This document shows, in pieces, positions 18,005 through 27,046 of a stretch of 64,000 nucleotides of DNA; the stretch's first letter is position 1; each line of letters starts with the position of its first letter. The position numbers were made by a program, and so were the translations under genes. The notes below the pieces were generated by a model. That model was not told the origin of the DNA, searched no databases, and saw only the letters and a program-made list of their open reading frames with translations. Location of the stretch: positions 1,922,001-1,986,000 of the forward strand of contig OY760498.1 of assembly GCA_963663675.1 (NCBI GenBank). The letters run 5' to 3'. Source of the stretch: CAINVV01 sp963663675. Its GTDB lineage: Bacteria; Bacteroidota; Bacteroidia; Bacteroidales; Prolixibacteraceae.

Positions 18005-18790
18005 ATGAAGAGAATTACGATATTAAGTCTTTTTTTCCTGTTTGTCACGGTTTTACATGGCCAGACTCCTGTCAGCCCCGAAGTAGAAATCGGTATTGTT
18101 GAGAAACTGGGGCAGACAATCCCCATGGATCTGAAGTTTTGCAATGAGAAAAATGATACGGTTACAATTGGAAGCCTGATTAAGAGGCCGACCATACTGT
18201 CTTTTGTGTATTTTGATTGCCCGGGACTTTGCAGTCCTTTGCAGGATGGTATTGCTGATGTGGTTAGTAAAACCGAAATGACACTCGGCAAGGATTATGA
18301 TATTATCACAATCAGCTTCAACACAAAAGACACACCTGAAAAGGCAGTTGAGAAAAAGAAAAATTTTGTTCAGAAAATCAAGGAAGAACAGCGGGGAAGC
18401 TGGACCTACCTGACAGGGGAACTGCAAAACATACAGAAAATTACCGAATCAGTCGGATTCAGGTTCAAGCCGACAGGGGTTGATTTTGCACACCCGTCTA
18501 CCATCATTATTCTAAGCCCGCAGGGAGTTATAACCCGCTATTTGTACGGTGTTACATTTCTTCCTTTTGAATTGAAAATGGCCATTGGAGAGGCCCAAAA
18601 GGGTCAGGTTCGACCTACCAGCAATAAAATTTTCGAGTATTGCTTTGCTTATGACCCGCAAAGCAGAACCTATACTTTGCAAGTTACCAGGCTATTGGGG
18701 AGCTTTGTCTTAGTTTTAGCGCTGTTTTTTGTACTTTATTTATTCGTTTCATCAAAAAGAAAATCATCTAAAGCACCAAAGAATGACTAA
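18005..18790 (+). CDS. SCO1/SenC copper chaperone for cytochrome oxidase
   Basis: A signal peptide (ending LHGQ) precedes a thioredoxin-like domain with the copper-binding motif CPGLC (CxxxC) in YFDCPGLCSPL at about residue 70, and the conserved histidine in DFAHPSTIII. A C-terminal hydrophobic helix (about 228-250) tethers it to the membrane, an arrangement common in Bacteroidota. SCO proteins deliver copper to, or reduce, the CuA site of cytochrome oxidase subunit II, which fits its place directly in front of the oxidase genes. Its stop codon overlaps the start of the subunit I gene by 8 bp, which indicates translational coupling. Confidence 0.92.
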   Translation: MKRITILSLFFLFVTVLHGQTPVSPEVEIGIVEKLGQTIPMDLKFCNEKNDTVTIGSLIKRPTILSFVYFDCPGLCSPLQDGIADVVSKTEMTLGKDYDIITISFNTKDTPEKAVEKKKNFVQKIKEEQRGSWTYLTGELQNIQKITESVGFRFKPTGVDFAHPSTIIILSPQGVITRYLYGVTFLPFELKMAIGEAQKGQVRPTSNKIFEYCFAYDPQSRTYTLQVTRLLGSFVLVLALFFVLYLFVSSKRKSSKAPKND

Positions 18791-20396
18791 TTCAACTGCA
18801 ACAGAACCACTTAATTATTTGAACCACAAAACCGGATTATGGTCGTGGCTCTCTTCAACAGACCACAAAAGGATTGGTCTTCTTTATCTGTACACTATCA
18901 CAATTTTCTTCTGTACTGCTGCAATTCTGGGCCTTTTAATGAGGATAGAAAAGGCGGCACCCGGACAGACAATCATGGATGCGCAGACCTACAACGGAAT
19001 GTTTACGATCCATGGAATCATCATGATTTTTATCGTTGTGATACCGGGACTGGCCGCCGTTTTTGGGAATATTTTCCTCCCAATTATGATAGGAGCCAAG
19101 GATGTTGCTTTCCCGAAACTCAACCTCTTTTCCTGGTATGTTTATATTACCGGTTCGATACTTGGCCTTTACTCACAATTTGCACACGGCCATTCACCGG
19201 ATACCGGCTGGACATTCTATGTTCCTTACAGTGCTGAAGCCTCTTCCAATGTGGTGATTGCCCTGACTGCAGCATTTGTGCTTGGATTCGCCTCTATTCT
19301 CACGGGGCTAAATTTTATTGTCACTATCCACCGGATGCGGGCACCCGGCATGGGCTGGTTCAGAATGCCGCTCTTCCCCTGGTCACTTTATGCTACAGCC
19401 TGGATTCAGATCCTGGCAACACCGATAATCGGGATTACTTTGCTGATGGTCATAGCGGAAAGAACATTTCAGATTGGATTCTTTAACCCTGCGTTGGGAG
19501 GTGATCCGGTATTGTACCAGCACCTTTTCTGGATTTATTCGCATCCGGCAGTTTATGTTATGATTTTGCCTGCAATGGGGGTTGTGACTGAAATATTCCC
19601 GACATTCAGCCAGAAACCTGTATTCGGATATGTACCGATTGTCTTTTCCAGTATGGCAATTGCACTCGTAGGATATTTTGTCTGGGGACATCACATGTTT
19701 ACCTCCGGAATGAGTTATGAATCAAGGTGGTTTTTCTCATTCCTGACATTCATTGTTGCTATTCCGAGCGCAATTAAGGTATTTAATTGGCTGTCAACCA
19801 TGTACGGTGGGTCAGTCGATCTCAAACCGCCGCTGTTGTACGCTATCTCATTTATCTTTTTGTTTACAATAGGTGGTTTTACCGGTTTGACACTCGGCTC
19901 ACTTGCTACTAACATCCAGTTGCACAACACAGATTTTGTTGTCGCACATTTTCACTACATAATTTTCGGTGGAATGGGGTTTGGCTTTTTTGCAGGAATT
20001 CACTATTGGTATCCGAAGATCTACGGGCGCATGTACAATTTCAAATGGGCCAACATTGCCTGGGGTTTTCTCTTTGTCGGATTTAACCTGCTATATTTTC
20101 CGCTGTTTGTTATTGGAATCCAGGGAATGCCAAGGCGTTATTTTGATTATGATCCTAAATTCCAGACCGGTGAGTTTCTTTCAACCGTAGGTGCTTTCAT
20201 TCTGATAATTGGATTAATCGGAATGATTTCCAACCTGGTTTACCATGTTCGCAAAGGAGCCATTGCACCGGCAAATCCCTGGCATGGTGTAACCCTTGAA
20301 TGGCAAATTCCATCTCCTCCGCCTCACGAAAACTTCGATGAAATTCCTGTGATCACTCACGATCCTTATGTCTTTGACAATCCACACACCAAATAA
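18783..20396 (+). CDS. ctaD: Cytochrome c oxidase subunit I, A2-type heme-copper oxidase
   Basis: This is the catalytic subunit of a proton-pumping oxidase. Twelve or more membrane helices are evident. Heme a ligands are in FTIHGIIM and VVAHFHY; CuB ligands are H in SHPAVY (with the cross-linked tyrosine) and HH in VWGHHMF. The helix VI motif is YSHPAVYVMILP instead of GHPEVYILILP, so it lacks the glutamate of A1 oxidases and carries the tyrosine-serine pair of A2 enzymes such as the Rhodothermus caa3 oxidase. The start at 18783 is chosen because it gives the usual N-terminus and overlaps the SCO1 stop; the open frame extends 18 codons upstream. Subunits III, IV and II follow. Confidence 0.95.
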   Translation: MTNSTATEPLNYLNHKTGLWSWLSSTDHKRIGLLYLYTITIFFCTAAILGLLMRIEKAAPGQTIMDAQTYNGMFTIHGIIMIFIVVIPGLAAVFGNIFLPIMIGAKDVAFPKLNLFSWYVYITGSILGLYSQFAHGHSPDTGWTFYVPYSAEASSNVVIALTAAFVLGFASILTGLNFIVTIHRMRAPGMGWFRMPLFPWSLYATAWIQILATPIIGITLLMVIAERTFQIGFFNPALGGDPVLYQHLFWIYSHPAVYVMILPAMGVVTEIFPTFSQKPVFGYVPIVFSSMAIALVGYFVWGHHMFTSGMSYESRWFFSFLTFIVAIPSAIKVFNWLSTMYGGSVDLKPPLLYAISFIFLFTIGGFTGLTLGSLATNIQLHNTDFVVAHFHYIIFGGMGFGFFAGIHYWYPKIYGRMYNFKWANIAWGFLFVGFNLLYFPLFVIGIQGMPRRYFDYDPKFQTGEFLSTVGAFILIIGLIGMISNLVYHVRKGAIAPANPWHGVTLEWQIPSPPPHENFDEIPVITHDPYVFDNPHTK

Positions 20397-20408
20397 AAAC
20401 CACGATTT

Positions 20409-21020
20409 ATGTCGTCAACCGTACATTCAGAACATATAGACAGTGATACCGGGAAAATGGGAATGTGGTTATTCCTCTTTACGGAACTCTTTCTTTTTGG
20501 CGGACTCTTTATCGTTTACTCTGTTATGCGCTCTAAGTATTCGGAAGATTTTCACCAGGCTGCGCTTGAGCTGAACGCTTTTATCGGGGCAACAAATACA
20601 GTTGTGCTTTTGTTGAGCAGTATGACTGTCGCCATGTCACTCACCGCTATTCAGCAGAACAGGGCAGGGAAGGCCATCGGGCTGATTTTCATAACACTGA
20701 TACTGGCAGGAGTATTTATGGTGAACAAATATTTTGAATGGGGACATAAGTTTGAACTTCATCTCTATCCGGGTTCAGATGTCATGAAAACTATGCCACA
20801 TGGTGAAATTATGTTTTTTGGACTTTATTTCATGATGACAGGCTTGCATGCCCTGCATGTTATCATCGGAGGTATATTATTGACCATCATCATGTTTAGA
20901 ATCAAATCCGGTAAGATAACCTCCGGGCATTATCTTTTACAGGAAAATGGAGCTTTGTACTGGCACCTTGTCGATTTAATATGGATTTTCCTCTTTCCGT
21001 TATTATACCTGATCACCTAG
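20409..21020 (+). CDS. ctaE: Cytochrome c oxidase subunit III
   Basis: The protein is 203 residues long with five predicted membrane helices, the short form of subunit III seen in caa3 and bo3 oxidases. Typical sequences are MGMWLFLFTELFLFGGLF in helix I, GLHALHVIIGG around the conserved histidines, and YWHLVDLIWIFLFPLLYL at the end. It starts 12 bp after subunit I. Subunit III stabilises the catalytic core and does not bind redox cofactors. Confidence 0.93.
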   Translation: MSSTVHSEHIDSDTGKMGMWLFLFTELFLFGGLFIVYSVMRSKYSEDFHQAALELNAFIGATNTVVLLLSSMTVAMSLTAIQQNRAGKAIGLIFITLILAGVFMVNKYFEWGHKFELHLYPGSDVMKTMPHGEIMFFGLYFMMTGLHALHVIIGGILLTIIMFRIKSGKITSGHYLLQENGALYWHLVDLIWIFLFPLLYLIT

Positions 21021-21118
21021 TTTGTAGGTTATTATATGCCTTGTACTGTTTCCGTATTTTGAAGATTCCCTGAAAGCAGGGTGAAATGAAAATGTTAAAA
21101 TAAAATATCAGTAACCGA

Positions 21119-21403
21119 ATGAACAACCACGATAATCATATATCGAGCGACTCGCTGAACTGGAAGGTCTTGATAATGTTGTTAATACTTACAACACTTT
21201 CCATACTTGCAATAAAAATTCATATTGGAGCATTTACAGTTGCGCTCGCATTGCTGATTGCTTCTGTCAAAGTAACCATTGTGCTTACCTATTTTATGCA
21301 CCTTAAATTTGAAAATTTATTGCTGCGTTTGATGGTGGGAGGCGTTTTCCTGCTCTTTGCGATTGTTATTGCGATCACATTTATTGATTATTATTTCAGA
21401 TAA
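21119..21403 (+). CDS. Cytochrome c oxidase subunit IV (small membrane subunit)
   Basis: A 94-residue protein with three hydrophobic helices and the segment KVTIVLTYFMHLKFE, which is characteristic of the prokaryotic cytochrome c oxidase subunit IV / CyoD-type family. It lies between subunits III and II, 98 bp after the former and 11 bp before the latter. The role is structural, in assembly of the oxidase. Confidence 0.88.
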   Translation: MNNHDNHISSDSLNWKVLIMLLILTTLSILAIKIHIGAFTVALALLIASVKVTIVLTYFMHLKFENLLLRLMVGGVFLLFAIVIAITFIDYYFR

Positions 21404-21414
21404 TAACCCTGACC

Positions 21415-22353
21415 ATGGAAACAATACTCAATCAAGGGTCCAATTTAGCCGAAGCGGTAGACCGTGCCTTTATTTTTATTTTTGCTATTTCCTTTATTTT
21501 TACGATTGGGATAACTGCATTAATGATCTATATTCTGATCCATTTCTCACGAAAAAAAGTGAAAAATCCCAAACAATTTTCCGGGAATGTCAAACTGGAA
21601 ATTATCTGGACTGTTGTTCCGCTCATTATCGTATTGTTGATGTTTTATTTCGGTTGGGTCGGATTTGCCCCCATGCGAAAGGTTCCTGCCAATGCCATGC
21701 CAATAACGGTTATCGGTAAAATGTGGAGTTGGGATTTTGATTACGGTAACGGGAAGGTCTCCAAAGAACTTGTATTGCCATTTGAGCGCAATGTCAAGCT
21801 GAACCTGGTATCTAAAGATGTCAATCACAGCCTTTTTATTCCCGCTTTCAGGGTAAAGGAGGACGTAATTCCGGGTTACAACAATTACATGTGGTTCCAA
21901 CCAACCATGAAGGGAACTTTCGATATTTACTGCTCTGAATATTGTGGGCTTGCCCACTCTGCAATGACTGCCAAGGTAATTGTTCTGGACAGCCTGGATT
22001 TCAAAAAATGGCTTGCAGACCTGAAGGTAACAGGAAATCTGCCCGATCATCCTGGCCTTGTAATTTTAAAAAACAATGCGTGTCTTACTTGTCATTCGCT
22101 GGACGGCTCTAAAATTATCGGACCATCCTTTAAAGGATTGTACGGAAGAAAGGATGTTGTTGTAACTGATACTGGTGAGAAAGAGGTTGTTGCCAACGAT
22201 GATTACATCAAAAGGTCCATTTTGGATCCCAATGCTGAAGTGGTTAAAGGATACAACAAAGGCCTGATGCAATCCTACAGCGGAAAAATTACTGACGAAG
22301 ATATTCAAAAAATAATTGATTATTTCAAAAGCACCGTTGAGCAAGCAAAGTAA
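21415..22353 (+). CDS. ctaC: Cytochrome c oxidase subunit II fused to cytochrome c (caa3 type)
   Basis: Two N-terminal membrane helices (about residues 17-40 and 59-80) are followed by the CuA cupredoxin domain, with the ligands H in VNHSLFIP and the set CSEYCGLAHSAM. A cytochrome c domain with CLTCH at about residue 222 is fused at the C-terminus, which makes this a caa3 oxidase in which the electron donor is built in. No signal peptide with lipobox is evident. The gene is last of the subunits (order I-III-IV-II), whereas subunit II is usually first. It starts 11 bp after subunit IV. Confidence 0.94.
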   Translation: METILNQGSNLAEAVDRAFIFIFAISFIFTIGITALMIYILIHFSRKKVKNPKQFSGNVKLEIIWTVVPLIIVLLMFYFGWVGFAPMRKVPANAMPITVIGKMWSWDFDYGNGKVSKELVLPFERNVKLNLVSKDVNHSLFIPAFRVKEDVIPGYNNYMWFQPTMKGTFDIYCSEYCGLAHSAMTAKVIVLDSLDFKKWLADLKVTGNLPDHPGLVILKNNACLTCHSLDGSKIIGPSFKGLYGRKDVVVTDTGEKEVVANDDYIKRSILDPNAEVVKGYNKGLMQSYSGKITDEDIQKIIDYFKSTVEQAK

Positions 22354-22386
22354 AATAACCTATCATTTTTCATTGATGAAACAGCC

Positions 22387-23304
22387 ATGAGGAAATATTC
22401 ACACCAACCGAAAATGATTATCCGGGTATTCCATCAGGCAAATAAAAAACAAAATTATATACTGATGAAAAGGCTTATCAGGGGCAGGCTGTCCCTGATG
22501 GTAACCTTTTCCGCACTCACCGGGTATTTCTTAACAGGAATTGCTCCGGGAGTGAATTTTATATTCTTGTTTGCCGGACTGTTCTTACTTGCTTCGGGGG
22601 CATCGGTGCTAAACCAGGTGCAGGAGCGAAAACAGGATTCCCTGATGAAAAGGACTGTTTCCCGGCCAATACCTGCAGGGGAGATTACGCCGGTGAATGC
22701 TGCCTGGATCGCGTTTTTATTCATCGGGGCAGGAGCTGCTATTCTTTTGAGGAACGGCTGGGTCCCGATGGTGTTGGGACTGTTGAATATTGTCTTTTAT
22801 AATTTGATTTATACCCCCTTAAAGACGCGCAGCTGGCTTGCCATCATACCTGGAGCCCTTGTTGGCGGAGTTCCTCCTTTAATTGGCTGGACTTCTGCCG
22901 GATATGATTTATTTCACCCCCATGCGGTCTTTTTGTTCATTTTTGTCTGTTTGTGGCAGGTGCCTCATTTTTGGTTGTTAATGATCAAATATGGTAAGGA
23001 ATATGAAAAGGCAGGTTTTTCCTCCATTTCAAAGGTTTTGAATGAAAAGCAGATAAAATCAGTAGTTTTTATCTGGGGTGTGGTTACCTCAATTTTCCTT
23101 ATGTCATTCCCGATTTTTGGTTTTATTCTGAACCCGGTACTGCTTGTGGCTTTAATCGTCACCAACATTTTTTTTATCAGGTACTTCTACCGTTTCCTTT
23201 TCCAGGGAAAAAATTCACAAACCATACGTTATGCATTTATCCTGATAAACAGCTATGCGATGGTTGTTTTTATATTACTGATTGTCAATGCGTTGATTTC
23301 TTGA
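22387..23304 (+). CDS. ctaB: Protoheme IX farnesyltransferase (heme O synthase)
   Basis: An integral membrane UbiA-family prenyltransferase with about nine helices that converts heme B to heme O for the adjacent oxidase. Family segments are visible: NQVQERKQDSLMKRTVSRP, YTPLKTRSWLAIIPGALVGGV and LWQVPHFWLLMIKYGKEYEKAG. The aspartate-rich motifs deviate from the canonical NxxxDRDxD and DY: glutamate and lysine replace two aspartates in the first, and glutamate replaces aspartate in the second. The start could be 22387 or the internal ATG at 22465, which would remove a 26-residue basic extension. It is 33 bp after subunit II and convergent with the cupin gene. Confidence 0.88.
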   Translation: MRKYSHQPKMIIRVFHQANKKQNYILMKRLIRGRLSLMVTFSALTGYFLTGIAPGVNFIFLFAGLFLLASGASVLNQVQERKQDSLMKRTVSRPIPAGEITPVNAAWIAFLFIGAGAAILLRNGWVPMVLGLLNIVFYNLIYTPLKTRSWLAIIPGALVGGVPPLIGWTSAGYDLFHPHAVFLFIFVCLWQVPHFWLLMIKYGKEYEKAGFSSISKVLNEKQIKSVVFIWGVVTSIFLMSFPIFGFILNPVLLVALIVTNIFFIRYFYRFLFQGKNSQTIRYAFILINSYAMVVFILLIVNALIS

Positions 23305-23316
23305 ACAGCCCTTCTT

Positions 23317-23763
23317 TTATTCCTTGAGGTACTTCCTGATTACCAGGTATTTCAAATCGTCATCACCAACGTTGCTGATCCCGTGTTCACTGCCTTCGGG
23401 GCAATAAAAACTCGTGTTGGCACCACCGATTGTTGTTTTGCCATTCAGAAAAAATTTAGCCGTACCTTCCAGAACAAAAAATATTTCATCTCCTTTGTGC
23501 TTGTGTGGCGGGTGAGTTGCCTGGTGTGGACCGGCGACGCTCATTTTTACAGTTAATCCGTCCGGAAGAAAATCCTGCGGAATAAACCAGTACTGGTAGC
23601 CAACTGATGTTTTAACTGCCCTGTTCTTGTTGAACTGATTGATACAGTTATTGATGTTATATTTATTTCCTACTGAAGAAGCATTTTTAACCGGTCCCTG
23701 TGCAGAAGCGACTGTGGCAATACAAGTCAGCGTTACAAAAAGTAATGTCAATTTTAATCTCAT
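23317..23763 (-). CDS. Secreted cupin-domain protein
   Basis: A signal peptide (about 21 residues, ending SAQ) precedes a single conserved cupin barrel. The metal-binding motif PPHKHKGDEIFFVLEGTAKFFLNG fits G(X)5HXH(X)3-4E(X)6G, and the second motif contains PEGSEHGISN with the fourth histidine. It probably binds a divalent metal. Cupins of this kind include isomerases, dioxygenases and sugar-binding proteins, and the substrate cannot be told. The gene is on the same strand as GH127 and just downstream of it (56 bp, with a tandem repeat between), so it may belong to the same transcript. Confidence 0.8.
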   Translation of the reverse strand: MRLKLTLLFVTLTCIATVASAQGPVKNASSVGNKYNINNCINQFNKNRAVKTSVGYQYWFIPQDFLPDGLTVKMSVAGPHQATHPPHKHKGDEIFFVLEGTAKFFLNGKTTIGGANTSFYCPEGSEHGISNVGDDDLKYLVIRKYLKE

Positions 23764-23795
23764 ATTATCTTGAATTATTATTATTTATTTTTCAA

Positions 23796-23829
23796 ACTCA
23801 TCTCTCATGTCATATATCTCATCTCTCTT
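23796..23829 (-). repeat. GAGATGA-type imperfect repeat at the 3' end of GH127
   Basis: Read on the minus strand, imperfect GAGATGAGATATATGACATGAGAG-like units overlap the TGA stop at 23819-23821. The repeat is of the same kind as the one at 4560-4607. Confidence 0.65.
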
Positions 23830-25789
23830 TTTCCCTGATCTTCATCCACACACTCATTTCCCCTGAGCCCCTGTTGGCCCATGAATAATACGGAATAGCA
23901 GTTATTTCCGGATTTTTCTTGTCTACGGCCTGTCCTGTCAAAGATTTCAGGCTTCCACCTGAAGCCTGAATAACAGTAACCCCGTTCAAAAGTTCCGGCA
24001 GATACCTGGTTGTATATTTGTTACCGGGATTTAGTACAAGATTCAATACACCTGAATCCTTGTTGTCAGCCCATTCCGTGCAATAGACCAGCGGGCCCCT
24101 TTGTAAGGCCATTTTGCCGGCATCGTCAAGAACCAATGGATTGGCGATGAGTTCTCTCACCGGCATTGGAAGATTCAGAATAAGCTGATCCCCCGTTTTC
24201 CAATCCCTCGTTATTACAGCATAACCATGTTTTTGGATGAAATCCATTTTTTTACTGTTCACGGTGATGCCGACCTTTTCATGAGTATTGGTTCTAAAAC
24301 GGTATAAATCAGTTGTAAATGCTTGATTTTGTGCCCATCCGGGTATACGGACCAACACAGAAAATTTGCATGAACTGGATGGATTGATATTCATTGTAAT
24401 TTTCCCGTCCCAGGGATATTTCGTAATTTGTTCAAAATCTATTTTTCTGCCATTCAACTCAGTGGTTGCCTTATTGTTCATGAATAAATTGACATAAAGG
24501 GTATCAGGTTTCTGAGCATATACATACCCGGGAACGGATGGTATAAACCTGCAGATATTACTGGGGCAGCAGGCACACCCAAACCAGGCGCTTCGTTTCT
24601 GCTTTCCTGTTGATTCCAGTACATTGGGATAGAAAAACCTGTCGGCACTCAACGAAATTCCGGACAAAAGCGCATTGTAAAGGGTTCTTTCCAATACGTC
24701 AAAATATTTAGAATCCCCTTCGAGCAGAAACATCCTGTAATTCCACAAAACATTGCTGATGGAAGCGCAGGTTTCGCAGTAAGCAGACTGATTTGGAAGC
24801 AGATATGGATCGCTGAACCCTTCATTGGTCCCGGCAGAACCAATACCTCCTGTCACATAACATTTCGTTTCCAACAGGTCATTCCAGATTTTGTCTATGG
24901 CGTTTTTATAGGAGTAATCACCTGTCAGTGCTGATACATCGGCCATTCCGGCATACATGTAGGTAGCCCTGACTGCATGTCCGACTATTTTGTCCTGCTC
25001 AACAACCGGTATATGAGCCTGGTTGTATTCTTCGCCTCCCTTTCTGCAGTCGAGGAAAAATTTAGCCAGTTTCAGGTATCTCTCTTCACCAGTGATTCTG
25101 TACAATTTAGCCAATCCCATCTCAATGACCTGGTGTCCGGGATAATAGGCCAGTTTCCCGGGTCCGAAATCATGATCAACGAGGTTGGCACTTTTGATGG
25201 CCACATCAAGCAGGGTACGTTTTCCGGTAGACAGGAAATGGGCGCAGGCTGCCTCATACAAATGACCCAGGTTGTAAAGCTCGTGGCTGAGTTCAGGATC
25301 CTTTTCCCATCTCTTTTTCCCGACCCACGGATGCATATGGAGCGAATCAATGGTGCGGTTGGTGTAGAGATAGCCGTCTTGCTCCTGTGCCAGGGCAATG
25401 TAACCAATAATGGTATCAATACGGCTTTCAAGGTATTTATCCGGACTGGTCTGTAAGGAATAGCTGGCTCCTTCAATAATCTTGAAAACATCTGAGTCAT
25501 CAAAAGGATATTCAGACTGAAACTTCCCGCTGGTTAATTTTCCTGCAATTTTGAAATTCTCTATCCGACCTGTCTTGTAGCACTGCGCGATAGCAATCGG
25601 GATAGTTACTTTCTGATTCAGTTCTATCCGTGGTGCCCAGAAATTGTCATTTACGATAACACTGGTAAAAATTACAGGCTGTATCGGGTAATCTTTCTTC
25701 AGGGCTTTCTGAGCATCAGATTTAGTGGCAAAAAGGCAAAAAACAGTACACAAAAACAGGGAGCAGACTATTTTCAATGAGATTTCCAT
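23819..25789 (-). CDS. Glycoside hydrolase family 127, beta-L-arabinofuranosidase-like
   Basis: A signal peptide (about 26 residues) precedes a 630-residue GH127 (formerly DUF1680) domain. The zinc-cysteine active site of this family is visible: E339 and C341 in YCETCAS, and C407 and C408 in CACCPSN, nearly at the positions of Glu338, Cys340, Cys417 and Cys418 in the Bifidobacterium enzyme HypBA1. The acid/base glutamate is probably in GTNEGF. GH127 releases beta-L-arabinofuranose, and related families act on other furanoses and on aceric acid. It is divergent from the oxidoreductase/LmbE/NagB operon and followed by the cupin gene. Confidence 0.9.
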   Translation of the reverse strand: MEISLKIVCSLFLCTVFCLFATKSDAQKALKKDYPIQPVIFTSVIVNDNFWAPRIELNQKVTIPIAIAQCYKTGRIENFKIAGKLTSGKFQSEYPFDDSDVFKIIEGASYSLQTSPDKYLESRIDTIIGYIALAQEQDGYLYTNRTIDSLHMHPWVGKKRWEKDPELSHELYNLGHLYEAACAHFLSTGKRTLLDVAIKSANLVDHDFGPGKLAYYPGHQVIEMGLAKLYRITGEERYLKLAKFFLDCRKGGEEYNQAHIPVVEQDKIVGHAVRATYMYAGMADVSALTGDYSYKNAIDKIWNDLLETKCYVTGGIGSAGTNEGFSDPYLLPNQSAYCETCASISNVLWNYRMFLLEGDSKYFDVLERTLYNALLSGISLSADRFFYPNVLESTGKQKRSAWFGCACCPSNICRFIPSVPGYVYAQKPDTLYVNLFMNNKATTELNGRKIDFEQITKYPWDGKITMNINPSSSCKFSVLVRIPGWAQNQAFTTDLYRFRTNTHEKVGITVNSKKMDFIQKHGYAVITRDWKTGDQLILNLPMPVRELIANPLVLDDAGKMALQRGPLVYCTEWADNKDSGVLNLVLNPGNKYTTRYLPELLNGVTVIQASGGSLKSLTGQAVDKKNPEITAIPYYSWANRGSGEMSVWMKIREKER

Positions 25790-26003
25790 TTACATGAATT
25801 TAGATTTTTAATCCACCTGGTTCTGATTTTTCCAGCCGTTTTAAAGATAGTTATCCTGATTGATTTTTGCCAGAAGTTTCTTTTTAAATAGTATGTTTTT
25901 GAAAAATTGATGGAGCCAAACAATTCCAAAAGTTGAGATATTTTAAGATTTTTTATGTACTTTCGGTCATGTGATTCAACTTATTACTCCTAAATAACAG
26001 AAT

Positions 26004-27026
26004 ATGAAGAAATACAATGTTGGCATTATCGGTTACAGCTGGGTTGCCGGCGCTCACATCGATGCCATAAATAAAACCACTTATGCCCAGGTGACATCAC
26101 TTTATTCTTCACGCAATTTAAGTTCGGCAGAAATCAGTGCAAATCACGGATGCCCGATTACCTGCTACAACGACCTTGGGCAAATGCTTGCCAATCCGGA
26201 TATTCATATCATATCTATATGTAGTTATCCTGAACAGCATGCCAATCAGGCAATTATGGCAGCGAAGGCAGGCAAGCACCTGATCATTGAAAAGCCGCTG
26301 GCACTTAAATGGGAGGATTGTCTGGCAGTAAATGATGCGGTGGTAAAAGCAGGAGTAAAGGTATGTGTATGTTTTGAATGCCGGTTTTCAAGTCAATTGC
26401 TCACTGTTAAATCTGTAATTGACCAGGGATTCCTGGGAAAGATCCATTATGGTGAGGTCGATTATTACCATGGAATCGGTCCATGGTATGGCCAGTTCCG
26501 CTGGAATACGATCAAAGCTGCCGCAGGGAGCAGCCTGTTGTCCGCCGGTTGTCATGCACTGGACGCACTTCTGCTTTGCATGGGTCATGAAGTTGAAGCA
26601 GTAAACAGTTTTTCTGCTTTTTCGTCAAATGAAGATTTTGCTAAATATGAATATCCCACGACTTCTGTCAGCATACTCAAATTCAAAAACGGCAGTGTAG
26701 GCAAAGTCGCCTCTGTAATTGACTGTCTTCAGCCATATTACTTTCATATTCATCTTGTTGGGAGTGAAGGCAGCCTCCTGGATAACAAATTTCATTCAAC
26801 CCGTCTGGGTGGACTAAATAAAAGCAAATGGAGCAAATTATCCATGAAAATGCTTGATTCAGGCGACGTTTCAGACCATCCTTACCAAAATCAGTTTGAG
26901 ACATTTTTTAAGGCTTTGGACGAAGGAAAGGATATGCCACTGACCAATCTCAAAGAAGCATTGTATACCCATGAAGTGATGTTTGCTGCTGATAATTCAG
27001 CCACTCAAAGCAGTCTGGCACGATAA
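26004..27026 (+). CDS. Gfo/Idh/MocA family oxidoreductase, cytoplasmic
   Basis: The protein starts directly with the Rossmann strand KKYNVGIIGYSWVAGAHIDAI, without an export signal. EKPLAL holds the catalytic lysine, and GSSLLSAGCHALDAL carries the conserved histidine/aspartate region of the second domain. Length (340 residues) is normal. The first of three genes with 20 and 32 bp between them, followed by an LmbE-type deacetylase and a NagB-like protein. This context suggests that it oxidises a sugar, perhaps an amino sugar or its glycoside, in the cytoplasm. A possible promoter is present upstream, with TACTTTCG at 25958-25965 and a TTG at 25933-25935. Confidence 0.86.
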   Translation: MKKYNVGIIGYSWVAGAHIDAINKTTYAQVTSLYSSRNLSSAEISANHGCPITCYNDLGQMLANPDIHIISICSYPEQHANQAIMAAKAGKHLIIEKPLALKWEDCLAVNDAVVKAGVKVCVCFECRFSSQLLTVKSVIDQGFLGKIHYGEVDYYHGIGPWYGQFRWNTIKAAAGSSLLSAGCHALDALLLCMGHEVEAVNSFSAFSSNEDFAKYEYPTTSVSILKFKNGSVGKVASVIDCLQPYYFHIHLVGSEGSLLDNKFHSTRLGGLNKSKWSKLSMKMLDSGDVSDHPYQNQFETFFKALDEGKDMPLTNLKEALYTHEVMFAADNSATQSSLAR

Positions 27027-27046
27027 ACAGCATTTAATTCAGTTTT

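Noticed and set aside
18729..18782. Upstream extension of cytochrome oxidase subunit I
   Set aside because: The first 18 codons lie inside the SCO1 gene and do not match the family; the ATG at 18783 fits the overlap and N-terminus.
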